A stretch of DNA of 64,000 nt from an uncultured Eubacteriales bacterium. Its GTDB lineage: Bacteria; Bacillota; Clostridia; Peptostreptococcales; Anaerovoracaceae. Both the position numbers and the translations under genes were made by a program. Position 1 is the first letter of the stretch. The number at the start of each line of letters is the position of its first letter. The stretch is from assembly GCA_902786355.1 (NCBI GenBank), contig CADABZ010000005.1, positions 1 through 64,000 on the forward strand, in the 5' to 3' direction. The notes beneath the pieces were generated by a model that searched no databases, was not told the origin of the DNA, and saw only the letters and a program-made list of their open reading frames with translations. This document shows positions 44,701 through 53,153 of the stretch, piece after piece.

Positions 44701-44884
44701 CTGCGATCGAGGTGTCCGTCATGATGGTTGCCGGATTGGAGTTGCAGAGTATTACTTCATAACCCTCCTCCTTGAGTGCAAGACAGGCCTGAGTGCCTGC
44801 ATAGTCGAATTCTGCAGCCTGTCCGATAACTATCGGGCCGGATCCGATGATAAGAACTTTTCTGATATCTTCTCTTTTCGCCAT
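41711..44884 (-). CDS. carB: Carbamoyl-phosphate synthase large subunit
   Basis: Makes carbamoyl phosphate from bicarbonate, ammonia and two ATP. Two homologous ATP-grasp halves are visible: VLIIGSGPIVIGQ at the N-terminus and IIVLGAGPIRIGQ near residue 550. An oligomerisation domain lies between them, and an MGS-like allosteric domain fills the last 130 residues. 1057 aa, normal. The small glutaminase subunit carA, usually adjacent, is absent from this operon and from the whole window. Confidence 0.97.
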   Translation of the reverse strand: MAKREDIRKVLIIGSGPIVIGQAAEFDYAGTQACLALKEEGYEVILCNSNPATIMTDTSIADKVYMEPLTLEYIAKILRYERPDAIVPGIGGQTGLNLAMQLEKKGVLRECRVELLGTPGASIERAEDRELFKEMCQSIGEPVIPSEITYSIEEAKKAALDIGYPVVLRPAFTLGGTGGGFANDEKELEDIAINAFNLSPVHQVLVEKSVKGYKEIEFEVMRDGTDKAITICGMENVDPVGVHTGDSVVVAPILSLNDHDLKMLNDSAIKIIRELGIEGGCNVQFALHPETSEYYLIEVNPRVSRSSALASKASGYPIARVTAKIAVGMTLDEIEVAGGKASTEPALDYIVAKFPRFPFDKFSDASNLLGTQMKATGEVMGIGSTLTESFLKSIRSLETGVCHLHMDKFDGMSRNKLMEYVAEFRDDNIYAIAELLRRGISIADIHKVTGITEIFLEAFRDIISMEKTLKERVNDVRTLSAAKIMGFSDKEIARLWNLTEEEIYNKRKKNGITPVFRMVDTLHTGKYIAYLYSSYTGENESRLTNKKKIIVLGAGPIRIGQGVEFDYSTVHAVQTIKRAGYEAIIINNNPETVSTDYTTADKLYFEPLTVEDVMAIIDFENPEGVIATLGGQTAINLAEPLMQRGVKLIGTDCEAIDRAENRDRFEKVLEELGIPQPPGRAVTKIEDGVKAAAEIGYPVLVRPSFVLGGRAMQIVGDEKQLRQYLKTAVEIDEDKPVLVDKYILGKEVEVDAVCDGRDVFVPGIMELVERTGIHSGDSISVYPTFSISNKVKGKILQYAKALGKGIGIIGLYNIQFIVDDNEDVYIIEVNPRSSRTVPFLSKATGYSLADMATEVILGKTLKEQGIFDLYPDEKKRYYVKVPVFSFNKIKGLDTYLSPEMKSTGEAIGYDNKLNRALYKALTASGTKLRNYGTVFATLAGDDKAEALPLIRRFYNLGFNIEGTPGTARFLKENGIRTREMKKISEGSEEILEAIRNGHIAYIINTRKVGDHVQANDGALIRQCASENNATLFTSLDTVRVLLDVLEETTQTISTIDA

Positions 44885-44967
44885 AGTTTCCCCTTCTTCT
44901 ATATAAACTGTATGTTATTAACTGATATTACCTGAGTGATCTGAATGCTGAGCACCAGTCATCTGTC

Positions 44968-46164
44968 TTACTGCCATCTGTATACAGGCTTTCCGTCACA
45001 CACAGTAAGCACATTGACTCCGCTTACTCTCCATCCGTCAAATGGTGTCGCTCTGCCTTTCGAGAGAAAATCGATCTCCGGAGTTATATTCCATTCTGCC
45101 TCCAGATTCCATACTGAGTAGTCATTTCCCAGAGGGATGCCGAATCTCTTCCTCGGGTTGTATACCAGAAGCTGTTCGAGCTGCTGCATCGTGATTATCC
45201 CCGGAAGCACCAGATATGTGTAGAGCAGCGGGAAAGCTGTCTCGATACCCACAATACCGAACGCGGATTTCTCCAGACCGCGCGACTTTTCTTCTGCCGA
45301 GTGCGGAGCATGATCGGTCGCGATGCAGTCGATAGTACCATCGTTTATCCCCTCGAGCAGAGCCTCTCTGTCAGCTGCGCTGCGGATCGGAGGATTCATC
45401 TTCCATCTGCCGTCTTCCTCAAGCATGCTGTCATCAAGGAGCAGATAGTGAGGTGCCGTCTCGCAGGTCACGTCCACGCCTTCACTTTTGGCTTTGCGTA
45501 TAATATCGACGCTTTCTTTTGTCGAAATGTGGCACACATGATAAGCGCAGCCTGTCTCTGCCGCAAGCTTCAGGTCTCTTGCGATCTGCCCCCACTCTGA
45601 TTCGGAGCATATCCCTCTGTGCCCATGCTGCGTCGCATATTCTCCGTCATGTATATATCCGCCCCTGAGAAGGCTGTTGACTTCGCAGTGGGCTGTGATT
45701 ATCTTGCCAAGCGACTTAGCTCTGATCATTGCCTGTCTCATCATCTCATCCGACTGTACGCCGTGTCCGTCGTCTGAGAATGAGATGCAGCTTCCGCTCA
45801 TGGCTTCCATATCTGTAAGCTCTTCACCCTTCTGGCCGACAGTTATGGCAGCATACGGATATACATGTATGCATGCATCACGGTCTATGATCTCCTGCTG
45901 GAGAGCCAGATTCTCAGGGCTGTCAGAGACAGGTGAGAGATTAGGCATTGTGCAGACGGCTGTATATCCGCCGTGGGCTGCAGCCCTCGATCCGGAAGCT
46001 ATTGTCTCTTTATAAGAAAAACCCGGTTCTCTGAAGTGAACATGCACGTCACAAAAACCGGGAAGAATAGTATAACGGGAAGACAGATCCACACCTGCTT
46101 CTCGAAGCATCTTAATATCGATTGTCGGGCTGAATTCCATCTTATCTGAACTGATCCTGTTCAT
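44968..46164 (-). CDS. pyrC: Dihydroorotase
   Basis: Zinc amidohydrolase cyclising carbamoyl-aspartate to dihydroorotate. The metal site DVHVHFREPG, AHCE and the C-terminal ATDHAPH are present, of the class I/III type found in Bacillota. I start at ATG 46164: AAGGAGG (46171-46177) is 6 nt away, whereas ATG 46170 touches it. 398 aa. The N-terminal strand region before the HxH is slightly shorter than in relatives. It is the first gene after the promoter at 46195-46224. Confidence 0.93.
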   Translation of the reverse strand: MNRISSDKMEFSPTIDIKMLREAGVDLSSRYTILPGFCDVHVHFREPGFSYKETIASGSRAAAHGGYTAVCTMPNLSPVSDSPENLALQQEIIDRDACIHVYPYAAITVGQKGEELTDMEAMSGSCISFSDDGHGVQSDEMMRQAMIRAKSLGKIITAHCEVNSLLRGGYIHDGEYATQHGHRGICSESEWGQIARDLKLAAETGCAYHVCHISTKESVDIIRKAKSEGVDVTCETAPHYLLLDDSMLEEDGRWKMNPPIRSAADREALLEGINDGTIDCIATDHAPHSAEEKSRGLEKSAFGIVGIETAFPLLYTYLVLPGIITMQQLEQLLVYNPRKRFGIPLGNDYSVWNLEAEWNITPEIDFLSKGRATPFDGWRVSGVNVLTVCDGKPVYRWQ

Positions 46165-46194
46165 CAGCATCCTCCTTCTGTCTTAAATCGCTCT

Positions 46195-46224
46195 ATGGTA
46201 ACAGTAATCTCTTCTTCGTGTCAA
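46195..46224 (-). promoter_or_regulatory. Promoter of the pyrC-carB-pyrK-pyrD operon
   Basis: TTGACA (46219-46224), 18-bp spacer, TACCAT (46195-46200). The predicted start near 46188 leaves a leader of only about 25 nt, too short for a PyrR attenuator. Control must therefore be at initiation or elsewhere. Confidence 0.65.
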
Positions 46225-46257
46225 GAATACCCTGACTGCTAAAACAAGATTCCTGAA

Positions 46258-46319
46258 AAAATCCATTCACAACCGGCAAATATCCGAACGATAGCACAGA
46301 TGCCCGTAATATCTGCCGG
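46258..46319 (-). terminator. Probable terminator after thiN
   Basis: CCGGCAAATAT (46273-46283) pairs with ATATCTGCCGG (46309-46319), one mismatch in 11 bp, around a 25-nt loop. On the minus strand TTTTTT follows about 10 nt further (46258-46263). It separates the thiN end of the pyrB unit from the pyrC promoter. Confidence 0.5.
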
Positions 46320-46333
46320 GTATTCTTATTTTT

Positions 46334-46987
46334 TTATCTGTCTAATATCCTGATGAGAAGCAATTTGCCTCTTTTCACCGTAACTTCGGCTGCCTTGCCC
46401 GGAAGGACTTCATTGCTCGTAGCGTACTGGTAGTAAGGGTGTATCTCTGCATCCTCAAGACAGAATTTCGCATCTTTTATAGTGACGCCTTCTGCAGTCC
46501 CCTCCACTGCCACAAGTGAGAAGAACGGATATCTGCAGCTTATGCGCGCTGTTGCGGGCTTTTCTTCGGTTCCTGTCAGAAGCTCGATCTCTGAATAATC
46601 ATCGGCGATCATACCATGGCCGCCGTTTCTGCTGATAAGTGAAAGCGCATATACATTGACAAGGGTATGGTCAAGTCTTGCACCGATGACCCCCAGCATG
46701 AGGAATTCCGAAAAGCCCCGCCTGATACCTTCTTTGATCGCATAGACAGTGTCTGTATCATCCTTGGCAACAGGAAGGGTGATCGTCTCTGTATCCATAT
46801 GAGGATCGTCATGCGAGTCGAAATCACCTACTATAAGAGACGGTGCAGCTCCGAGGCCATCCATATGTTTCAGGCCGCTGTCACAGTATATTACATAATC
46901 ACTGTCTTTCAAGTAAGAGCGGATATGGCTGTAGCTGCCTATATCCGCCCCTCCGATTATCACACATCTGCTGTGTTCAGATGGCAT
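46334..46987 (-). CDS. thiN: Thiamine pyrophosphokinase
   Basis: Transfers pyrophosphate from ATP to thiamine, giving TDP. The substrate-binding GDFDS and KDDTDT motifs and the later GARLDH are diagnostic. 217 aa, the usual length. It lies 42 bp after the COG2509 flavoprotein gene, an atypical neighbour: in Bacillota thiN usually follows rsgA and rpe. No TPP riboswitch is seen. Confidence 0.93.
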   Translation of the reverse strand: MPSEHSRCVIIGGADIGSYSHIRSYLKDSDYVIYCDSGLKHMDGLGAAPSLIVGDFDSHDDPHMDTETITLPVAKDDTDTVYAIKEGIRRGFSEFLMLGVIGARLDHTLVNVYALSLISRNGGHGMIADDYSEIELLTGTEEKPATARISCRYPFFSLVAVEGTAEGVTIKDAKFCLEDAEIHPYYQYATSNEVLPGKAAEVTVKRGKLLLIRILDR

Positions 46988-47029
46988 ATCTCACCTCTTT
47001 GCTGATGCTGCCGCTTACCGCAGTATCCG

Positions 47030-48400
47030 TCACATTCTGCTCAGAATATCTCTTGCTACAAACACACCGCTCGCCGATGCATGTGAAAGCGAATGAGTCA
47101 CTCCGCTTCCGTCACCGATCATATACAGGCCGCTGTATTTTGTCTCAAGTCTCTCATTGACACTAACTTCCATGTTGTAGAATTTTACCTCTACGCCATA
47201 GAGAAGAGTGTCATCATTGGCTGTTCCAGGTGCGATCTTGTCAAGCGCATATATCATCTCGATGATACCGTCAAGTATACGCTTAGGAAGAACAAGGCTC
47301 AGATCTCCCGGCTCTGCCTTGAGAGTCGGTATGACAAAGCTGTCTTCAAGTCTCTTGTGGTTGGTCCTGCGTCCGCGGATCAGATCGCCGAAACGCTGGA
47401 CGATGACGCCTCCTCCAAGCATATTGGAGAGTCTGGCGATACTCTCGCCGTAACCATTGCTGTCCTTGAACGGGAACGAGAAATGCTTGGATACGAGAAG
47501 CGCAAAATTGGTGTTGTCTGTCTGCTTTGCCGGATCCTCGAAGCTGTGTCCGTTGACAGTGATGATACCGTTGGTGTTCTCGTTTACTACGCTGCCCTTA
47601 GGATTCATGCAGAACGTACGGACCCTGTCTTCGAATTTCTCTGTCCTGTATACGATCTTGCTCTCGTAGAGTTCATCTGTAAGATGTGCGAAGAGGGCTG
47701 CAGGCAGCTCTACTCTGACGCCCAGGTCCACTCTGTTGGATTGTGTAGGGATATCCATCTCTTTGCAGATGGTCTCCATCCACTTGCTGCCGCTCCTGCC
47801 GACCGATACGATGCACTTTGATGCTTCGTACTCGCCATCATCTGTGATCACCCTGTAGCCGTCCTGTGTAGCTTCAATGTGAGTGACCGGTGTGCAGAAT
47901 CTGAAATCGACTTTTTCACGGAGCTCATTATACAGGTTCTCAAGAACGACATAATTGATATCTGTGCCCAGGTGCCTTACCGATGCATCCAGAAGCAGAA
48001 GCTTGTTCTGCATGCAGACAGTCTTGAGCTTGGTGTTGGCTGTGGAATACAGCTTTGTTCCGGCTCCGCCGTGTGACACATTGATGCTGTCGACATAGTG
48101 CATAAGGCGGATGGCTTCTTCCTTGCCGATGTACTCATGAAGAGTCCCGCCGAAGTCATTGGTTATATTGTATTTTCCGTCTGAAAAAGCACCTGCGCCT
48201 CCGAATCCGCTCATTATAGAGCAGCTCTTGCAGTTGATGCAGTTTTTGACTTTTACTCCGTCGATAGGGCATTTTCTCTTGCTCAGCTCATTGCCGGCTT
48301 CAAAAACACCGATCTTAAGATCATTTCTGTCTTTTGACAGCTCGTATGCAGCAAAGATCCCGCCGGGACCTGCTCCGATAATTATTACATCATAGTCCAT
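47030..48400 (-). CDS. COG2509-family FAD-dependent oxidoreductase with Cys cluster
   Basis: Second member of the flavoprotein family found at 12432-14039, without that protein's N-terminal extension. GAGPGG at 9-14 binds FAD, and GFGGAGAFSDGKYN (66-79) is the family signature. Just before it are four cysteines, C44, C54, C57 and C60 (CPIDG...CINCKSC), absent from the paralogue and suggesting an Fe-S cluster or redox site. I start at ATG 48400, with AAGGGG 8 nt upstream (456 aa). Substrate unknown. Located between pyrI and thiN on the same strand. Confidence 0.84.
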   Translation of the reverse strand: MDYDVIIIGAGPGGIFAAYELSKDRNDLKIGVFEAGNELSKRKCPIDGVKVKNCINCKSCSIMSGFGGAGAFSDGKYNITNDFGGTLHEYIGKEEAIRLMHYVDSINVSHGGAGTKLYSTANTKLKTVCMQNKLLLLDASVRHLGTDINYVVLENLYNELREKVDFRFCTPVTHIEATQDGYRVITDDGEYEASKCIVSVGRSGSKWMETICKEMDIPTQSNRVDLGVRVELPAALFAHLTDELYESKIVYRTEKFEDRVRTFCMNPKGSVVNENTNGIITVNGHSFEDPAKQTDNTNFALLVSKHFSFPFKDSNGYGESIARLSNMLGGGVIVQRFGDLIRGRRTNHKRLEDSFVIPTLKAEPGDLSLVLPKRILDGIIEMIYALDKIAPGTANDDTLLYGVEVKFYNMEVSVNERLETKYSGLYMIGDGSGVTHSLSHASASGVFVARDILSRM

Positions 48401-48450
48401 TGTTATCCCCTTGATCAGAAGCACATTTTTCCGGATATTATGTGCCTTGT

Positions 48451-48876
48451 TTATTTCTTTTCTTTGTATACGGAATCACAGTATACGCAGCGGTATTTTT
48501 TGTTTTCCGGATCTGCCAGCCAGAACTGGTGAACGATCTCCTGTTCGACAGATGTTATGCATCTTGGATTGCGGCACTCCAGTACTCCGGTCAGCGTCTC
48601 AGGCAGTTTGAGATGTACTTTTCTGACAAGCTCACGGTCTTTTATCATATTGACTGTGATCTTGGTGTCGAAATAGCCAAGGATATCAAGATCGATATCT
48701 ACATCTCCATCTATCTTGATTATGTCTTTCCTGCCGTATTTGGCGCTCTGCACACGCTGTATGATAGCAACCGTGCAGTCTACCTTGTCAAGCCCGAGGA
48801 GATTGTAGATCTCCCAGCCGCAGCCTGCCTGTATGTGATCCAGTACTATACCGGTACTTACTCCATCAATGTTCAT
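48451..48876 (-). CDS. pyrI: Aspartate carbamoyltransferase regulatory chain
   Basis: Allosteric subunit that binds CTP/ATP and links ATCase trimers. The zinc site is C101, C106, C130 and C133, matching E. coli spacing (C-x4-C-x23-C-x2-C). N-terminal nucleotide-binding domain of about 90 residues. 141 aa. It follows pyrB by 56 bp. Its presence implies a feedback-regulated dodecameric ATCase. Confidence 0.94.
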   Translation of the reverse strand: MNIDGVSTGIVLDHIQAGCGWEIYNLLGLDKVDCTVAIIQRVQSAKYGRKDIIKIDGDVDIDLDILGYFDTKITVNMIKDRELVRKVHLKLPETLTGVLECRNPRCITSVEQEIVHQFWLADPENKKYRCVYCDSVYKEKK

Positions 48877-48932
48877 ATGCTCTCCCTTCGTCTCTCTGTC
48901 CTCTCTGTCAATGGATGCATCTTACGGCGCTT

Positions 48933-49853
48933 TTACCTGATGCCGAGCAGGAACAGTATAAGTGCCATTCTTATGTATTTGCCCATGAGAGCCTGATAGA
49001 AGTAAGCTGCTCTCGGATCATCATCCACATCTACAGATATCTCATTGACTCTCGGCAGCGGATGCATGACGATCATATCGTCTTTTGCGCTGTCAAGCAT
49101 TCTGCGGCGCAGGATGAAGCTGTCTTTCAGTCTGATATAGTCCTCTTCATTGAAGAATCTTTCCTTCTGGACTCTTGTCATATACAGCACATCCAGCTCA
49201 GGAATAGCTTCTTCGAGATTGCGGACCACCTTCCACTCAACACCTTCTGCGTTGAGTTTCTCCTGAACGTAGCTAGGCAGATCGAGTTCGACAGGCGATA
49301 TCATCACGAATCTGATACCCTTGTACCTGATCATCGCCTCGATCAGGGAGTGTACTGTACGTCCGAACTTGAGGTCGCCGCACAGTCCTATAGTCAAATT
49401 ACCGAGATCACCCTTCTTTCTGTGGATCGTCATCAGGTCAGTCAGAGTCTGTGTCGGATGGAAATGTCCGCCGTCACCTGCATTGATCACAGGTACTCCG
49501 GCATGTCTGGCTGCAACGAACGGAGCTCCTTCCTTAGGATGTCTCATGGCGATTATATCTGCATAACAGCTCGCCATTACAATTGTATCCGAAACGCTCT
49601 CACCCTTGGCTGTTGAGCTTGATGCTGCCTGGTCAAATCCCAGAACATTCCCGCCAAGCTCCATCATGGCTGCCGTAAAGCTGAGTCTGGTTCTGGTACT
49701 CGGCTCAAAGAACAGTGTCGCCAGCTTCTTATGTCTGCAGATCTCCTGATATGCTTCGGGATTATCAATGATATCATCTGCGATGCTTATAAGGTGATCG
49801 ATCTCATCAACTGAAAGATCTGTTATATTGATCAGATGACGCAATTCGCTCAT
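48933..49853 (-). CDS. pyrB: Aspartate carbamoyltransferase catalytic chain
   Basis: Carbamoyl phosphate + aspartate to carbamoyl-aspartate. The phosphate site STRTR at 52-56 ([12 protein letters not shown]), HPTQTLTDL and the C-terminal HPLPRVNEI motif are intact. 306 aa, canonical. Lies between xpt and pyrI. Confidence 0.96.
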   Translation of the reverse strand: MSELRHLINITDLSVDEIDHLISIADDIIDNPEAYQEICRHKKLATLFFEPSTRTRLSFTAAMMELGGNVLGFDQAASSSTAKGESVSDTIVMASCYADIIAMRHPKEGAPFVAARHAGVPVINAGDGGHFHPTQTLTDLMTIHRKKGDLGNLTIGLCGDLKFGRTVHSLIEAMIRYKGIRFVMISPVELDLPSYVQEKLNAEGVEWKVVRNLEEAIPELDVLYMTRVQKERFFNEEDYIRLKDSFILRRRMLDSAKDDMIVMHPLPRVNEISVDVDDDPRAAYFYQALMGKYIRMALILFLLGIR

Positions 49854-49898
49854 ATTTTCCCCCTTCCGGTCATGTCTGACTGATAACTGATTATTCGC

Positions 49899-50474
49899 TT
49901 ATTGTTTGCGGAAGACGATCTCGGTATCGTCCATTTCTTCGATTATAGCAAGCGACTCGATCCTGTAGCCCTTAGCTCTGAGGCGGTCTCCGCCCTGCTG
50001 GAAGCCCTTTTCGATCGCTGCAACACAGCCGACAACAGAAGCTCCAGCCATCTCTACGATCTCAATAAGTCCTGTAAGGGCACTTCCGTGCGCGAGGAAG
50101 TCGTCAACGATAAGGATCCTGTCATCAGGTGAAATGAATTCCTTATTGACGATGACGTTGTTCTTATTGCCGTGAGTGAATGACTGAACAACGGTCGTAT
50201 ATACATCTCCTGAGATATTGGAGGATTTGTTCTTTTTGGCATAAACTACCGGAAGATCCATCGCAAATCCTGCGGATACAGCGATCGGAATCCCTGATGC
50301 CTCTATTGTGAGGATCTTAGTGATCTCATCATCTTTGTACAGCCTGGCGATCTCCTCGCCTATCTCCTTCATGAACGCTGTATCTATCTGCTGATTGAGA
50401 AAGCTTCCAACTTTAAGTACGCCGCCGGACAGGATCTCACCCTCAGCAAGTATCTTATCTTCCATTTTCTTCAT
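49899..50474 (-). CDS. xpt: Xanthine phosphoribosyltransferase
   Basis: Salvages xanthine with PRPP to XMP. The PRPP loop ILIVDDFLAHGSA and the N-terminal LNQQID block are those of Xpt. About 188-191 aa depending on start (ATG 50474 or 50465). No purine riboswitch is visible upstream, unlike in Bacillus. It sits between the purine-catabolic cluster and the pyrimidine genes, so xanthine in this cell can be either salvaged or degraded. Confidence 0.93.
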   Translation of the reverse strand: MKKMEDKILAEGEILSGGVLKVGSFLNQQIDTAFMKEIGEEIARLYKDDEITKILTIEASGIPIAVSAGFAMDLPVVYAKKNKSSNISGDVYTTVVQSFTHGNKNNVIVNKEFISPDDRILIVDDFLAHGSALTGLIEIVEMAGASVVGCVAAIEKGFQQGGDRLRAKGYRIESLAIIEEMDDTEIVFRKQ

Positions 50475-50627
50475 AATCGTTTAATGCCCTTTCTGTTCTA
50501 GAGATCAACAGTACTACCTGTTTACAGTCAGATAGAGCATATCATAAAAGTCAGTCTTTTGACTTCATTTTTCTGTACTTCTTTTCATAATCTTCACAGT
50601 TTCTGCAGCTGTTTTTTTCTGAAACTG

Positions 50628-50662
50628 AAACACCCGCATCCGAAGCTGGACGCGGGCGTTTT
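50628..50662. terminator. Hairpin terminator after ygeY
   Basis: ACACCCGC-TCC (from 50630) pairs with GGA-GCGGGCGT around CGAAGCT, one wobble. TTTTT follows on the plus strand, TTTCAGTTT on the minus. It ends the ygeW-arcC-ygeY unit before xpt. The surrounding 230-bp gap shows nothing else I can assign. Confidence 0.6.
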
Positions 50663-50705
50663 TCTCCTCATATTCGGGATGTAATAACTGCTTTTAAATG
50701 CCTTA

Positions 50706-52106
50706 TTACTTGATATCGTTATCAGTCTTGCCGGCACGGAACTGCATGACATCACCAGTCTTCTCCTCATCAGGATAGAGGTTGATAGCAGCTACGTACA
50801 TAGCAGCACATGTAACAAGATCCTGCTTCCATGTGATCTCGTTAGGTGCGTGAGCCTGGCTCTCTGCTCCAGGTCCGAATCCTACACAAGGGATACCGTA
50901 ACGGCCCTGGATGGATACACCGTTAGTCGAGAATGTCCACTTATCGCAGAGAGGACGTCCCTCACGCTTATCCATTGCGCTCGGTGATCCGATCCTCTTC
51001 TCTCCGAAGAGTGCGTGGTGTGCATCTACGAGAGCCTTGACGTGTGCTGAGCTTTCCTTGTTGATCCAGGTCGGGAAGTATGCTTCTGTCTCGTATACTT
51101 CACCTGTCCATGACGGGCGGTCATACATGTACATGGAAACCTTGACGTCATCGCCGTACTTCTGTACTGCAGGAAGTGCTCTGATCTCATCGAGGCAGCT
51201 GTCCCATGTCTCGCCTGCTGTCATTCTTCTGTCGATAGAGATAGCACATGAATCTGCTACTGCGCAGCGGCTTGGTGATGTATAGAATATCTGTGATACT
51301 GCACATGTTCCCTTGCCGAGGAATCTTGCGTCTTCATAGTGATCCGGATTGAATCTAGGATCGAGCATCTTGACGAGTCCGTTGATCTGTGTGCTGTCTT
51401 CGCATCCGTTGTTGTTCAGCTGTCTTACCTCATCGATGATGTCTGCCATCTTATAGATAGCGTTGTCACCTCTCTCAGGTGCTGAACCGTGGCAGGATAC
51501 GCCCTTGACATCAACTCTGATCTCCATACGGCCTCTGTGTCCTCTGTAAACACCGCCGTCTGTCGGCTCTGTCGAAATGACGAATTCGATCTTGTTTCTT
51601 GCATCTTCAGGTCCGTTGAAATACTTGTTGACGATGTACTGCCAGCACATTCCGTCACAGTCCTCTTCCTGAACGGAACCTACGACCATGATCTTATAGC
51701 CTTCAGGAATCAGGCCCATTTCCTTCATGATCTTAGCACCGTATACAGCGCTTGCCATTCCGCCTTCCTGGTCTGAACCGCCGCGGCCGTAGATGATGTC
51801 ATCAGTCTCATAACCTTCATACGGATCATGCTCCCAGTTGTTGATGTTTCCGATACCTACTGTATCGATATGCGAGTCGATTGCGATGATCTTATCGCCT
51901 TCGCCCATCCAGCCGATAATATTGCCAAGTCCGTCGACCTCTACCTTGTCGTATCCGAGCTTTTCCATCTCAGCCTTGATGCATGCGACTACTTCACCCT
52001 CTTCGCAGCTCTCACTTGGATGAGAGATCATAGCGCGAAGGAATGCGCTCATATCCGGTCCGTACTTCTCTGCTGATTTTCTGATTGCTTCAAAATCAAG
52101 TGCCAT
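50706..52106 (-). CDS. ygeY: YgeY-type M20 peptidase/deacylase (purine-degradation cluster)
   Basis: Zinc-dependent M20 hydrolase of the YgeY group. Metal-binding blocks [19 protein letters not shown] and VQEEDCDG are present. I start at ATG 52106 after AAGGAGG, giving 466 aa. In gut bacteria ygeY belongs to the conserved anaerobic uric-acid catabolic set, probably acting on a late ureido or amino-acid intermediate. The exact reaction is not certain. It is third in the ygeW-arcC-ygeY run. Confidence 0.88.
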   Translation of the reverse strand: MALDFEAIRKSAEKYGPDMSAFLRAMISHPSESCEEGEVVACIKAEMEKLGYDKVEVDGLGNIIGWMGEGDKIIAIDSHIDTVGIGNINNWEHDPYEGYETDDIIYGRGGSDQEGGMASAVYGAKIMKEMGLIPEGYKIMVVGSVQEEDCDGMCWQYIVNKYFNGPEDARNKIEFVISTEPTDGGVYRGHRGRMEIRVDVKGVSCHGSAPERGDNAIYKMADIIDEVRQLNNNGCEDSTQINGLVKMLDPRFNPDHYEDARFLGKGTCAVSQIFYTSPSRCAVADSCAISIDRRMTAGETWDSCLDEIRALPAVQKYGDDVKVSMYMYDRPSWTGEVYETEAYFPTWINKESSAHVKALVDAHHALFGEKRIGSPSAMDKREGRPLCDKWTFSTNGVSIQGRYGIPCVGFGPGAESQAHAPNEITWKQDLVTCAAMYVAAINLYPDEEKTGDVMQFRAGKTDNDIK

Positions 52107-52141
52107 TTCTGATATTCCTCCTTGAAACACCTTATCTGTTA

Positions 52142-53092
52142 TTATGCGTGGATCCTTGTTCCTGTCTCGCCGTTGATGCCGTCTTTTGCTTTCTCAAGCA
52201 GAGTGATAAGCGCAGTCCTGCCTGGCTTTGATTCAGCGAACTTGACTGCAGCTTCGACTTTAGGCAGCATCGATCCCGGAGCAAACTGTCCTTCTTCGAT
52301 GTATTTCCTTGCTTCAGCGGATGTTATGTCGCCGAGCTTCTGCTCATCCGGCTTGCCGAAGTTGATCGCTGCGTTCTCAACTGCTGTAAGAATGATAAGG
52401 AAGTCTGCATCCAGCTCCTCGGCCAGAAGCTCTGACGCGCGGTCTTTGTCTATTACCGCAGGTGCTCCCTTGAGATGATGGTTCTCTGCCTTGAATACAG
52501 GGATCCCGCCTCCGCCTGCTGCTATGACTACATAGCCGGCGTCCGCGAGGCTTTTGATAGTATCGATCTCGATGATGGATATCGGTTCCGGGCTTGCCAC
52601 GACTCTTCTGTAGCCTCTTCCCGAATCTTCGATAAACACATGCCTCTTCTCCATCGCCTTTCTGTCCGCTTCTTCCTTAGTGAGGAATGGTCCGATCGGC
52701 TTTGTAGGATTCCTGAATGCAGGGTCCTGAGGATCTACTTCGACCTGTGTAAGAACGCATGAGACACCTTTATTGATGCCCCTGTCCAGAAGTTCTTCCC
52801 TGAGCTTATTAGTAATATCGTATCCGATATAGCCCTGGCTCATCGCGGTACATACCGACAGAGGGAAATGAGGATGCTTTTCAGGATTTTCTCTTGAAAG
52901 GAGTGTCATAGCATCCTGGATTACCCCGACCTGAGGGCCGTTTCCATGTGTGACCACTACTTCATAGCCTTCCTCGATAAGATCTGCTATCGGTTTTACG
53001 GCATCTGTAACAGATATCATCTGTTCAAGCAGATTGCTCCCGAGCGCATTTCCACCGAGTGCTACAACTACTTTTTTTGTCCTGTCTTCCAT
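52142..53092 (-). CDS. arcC: Carbamate kinase
   Basis: Carbamoyl phosphate + ADP to ATP + carbamate, the energy-yielding step. The N-terminal [22 protein letters not shown] and AGGGGIPVF blocks are diagnostic. 316 aa, normal. Located between ygeW and ygeY exactly as yqeA accompanies yge genes in E. coli, it should convert carbamoyl phosphate released by YgeW. Confidence 0.95.
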   Translation of the reverse strand: MEDRTKKVVVALGGNALGSNLLEQMISVTDAVKPIADLIEEGYEVVVTHGNGPQVGVIQDAMTLLSRENPEKHPHFPLSVCTAMSQGYIGYDITNKLREELLDRGINKGVSCVLTQVEVDPQDPAFRNPTKPIGPFLTKEEADRKAMEKRHVFIEDSGRGYRRVVASPEPISIIEIDTIKSLADAGYVVIAAGGGGIPVFKAENHHLKGAPAVIDKDRASELLAEELDADFLIILTAVENAAINFGKPDEQKLGDITSAEARKYIEEGQFAPGSMLPKVEAAVKFAESKPGRTALITLLEKAKDGINGETGTRIHA

Positions 53093-53153
53093 TTCTTAAT
53101 GCCTCTTTTCAGTGCTGAGTTTTCCAGCTGATCACTCTCTCAGACCGTACTGA

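Noticed and set aside
41711..44884. Long plus-strand ORFs inside carB (e.g. 42504-42797, 43316-43699, 44279-44935)
   Set aside because: Shadows of the carB coding frame, without ribosome sites or family matches. The same applies to plus-strand ORFs over nrdD, typA, ygfK and xdhD.
46165..46333. PyrR-type attenuator before pyrC
   Set aside because: The predicted transcript start leaves a leader of about 25 nt, and no PyrR-binding loop is seen.
50475..50705. Purine riboswitch upstream of xpt
   Set aside because: The three-way junction core sequences are not present on the minus strand; only a terminator-like hairpin is visible.
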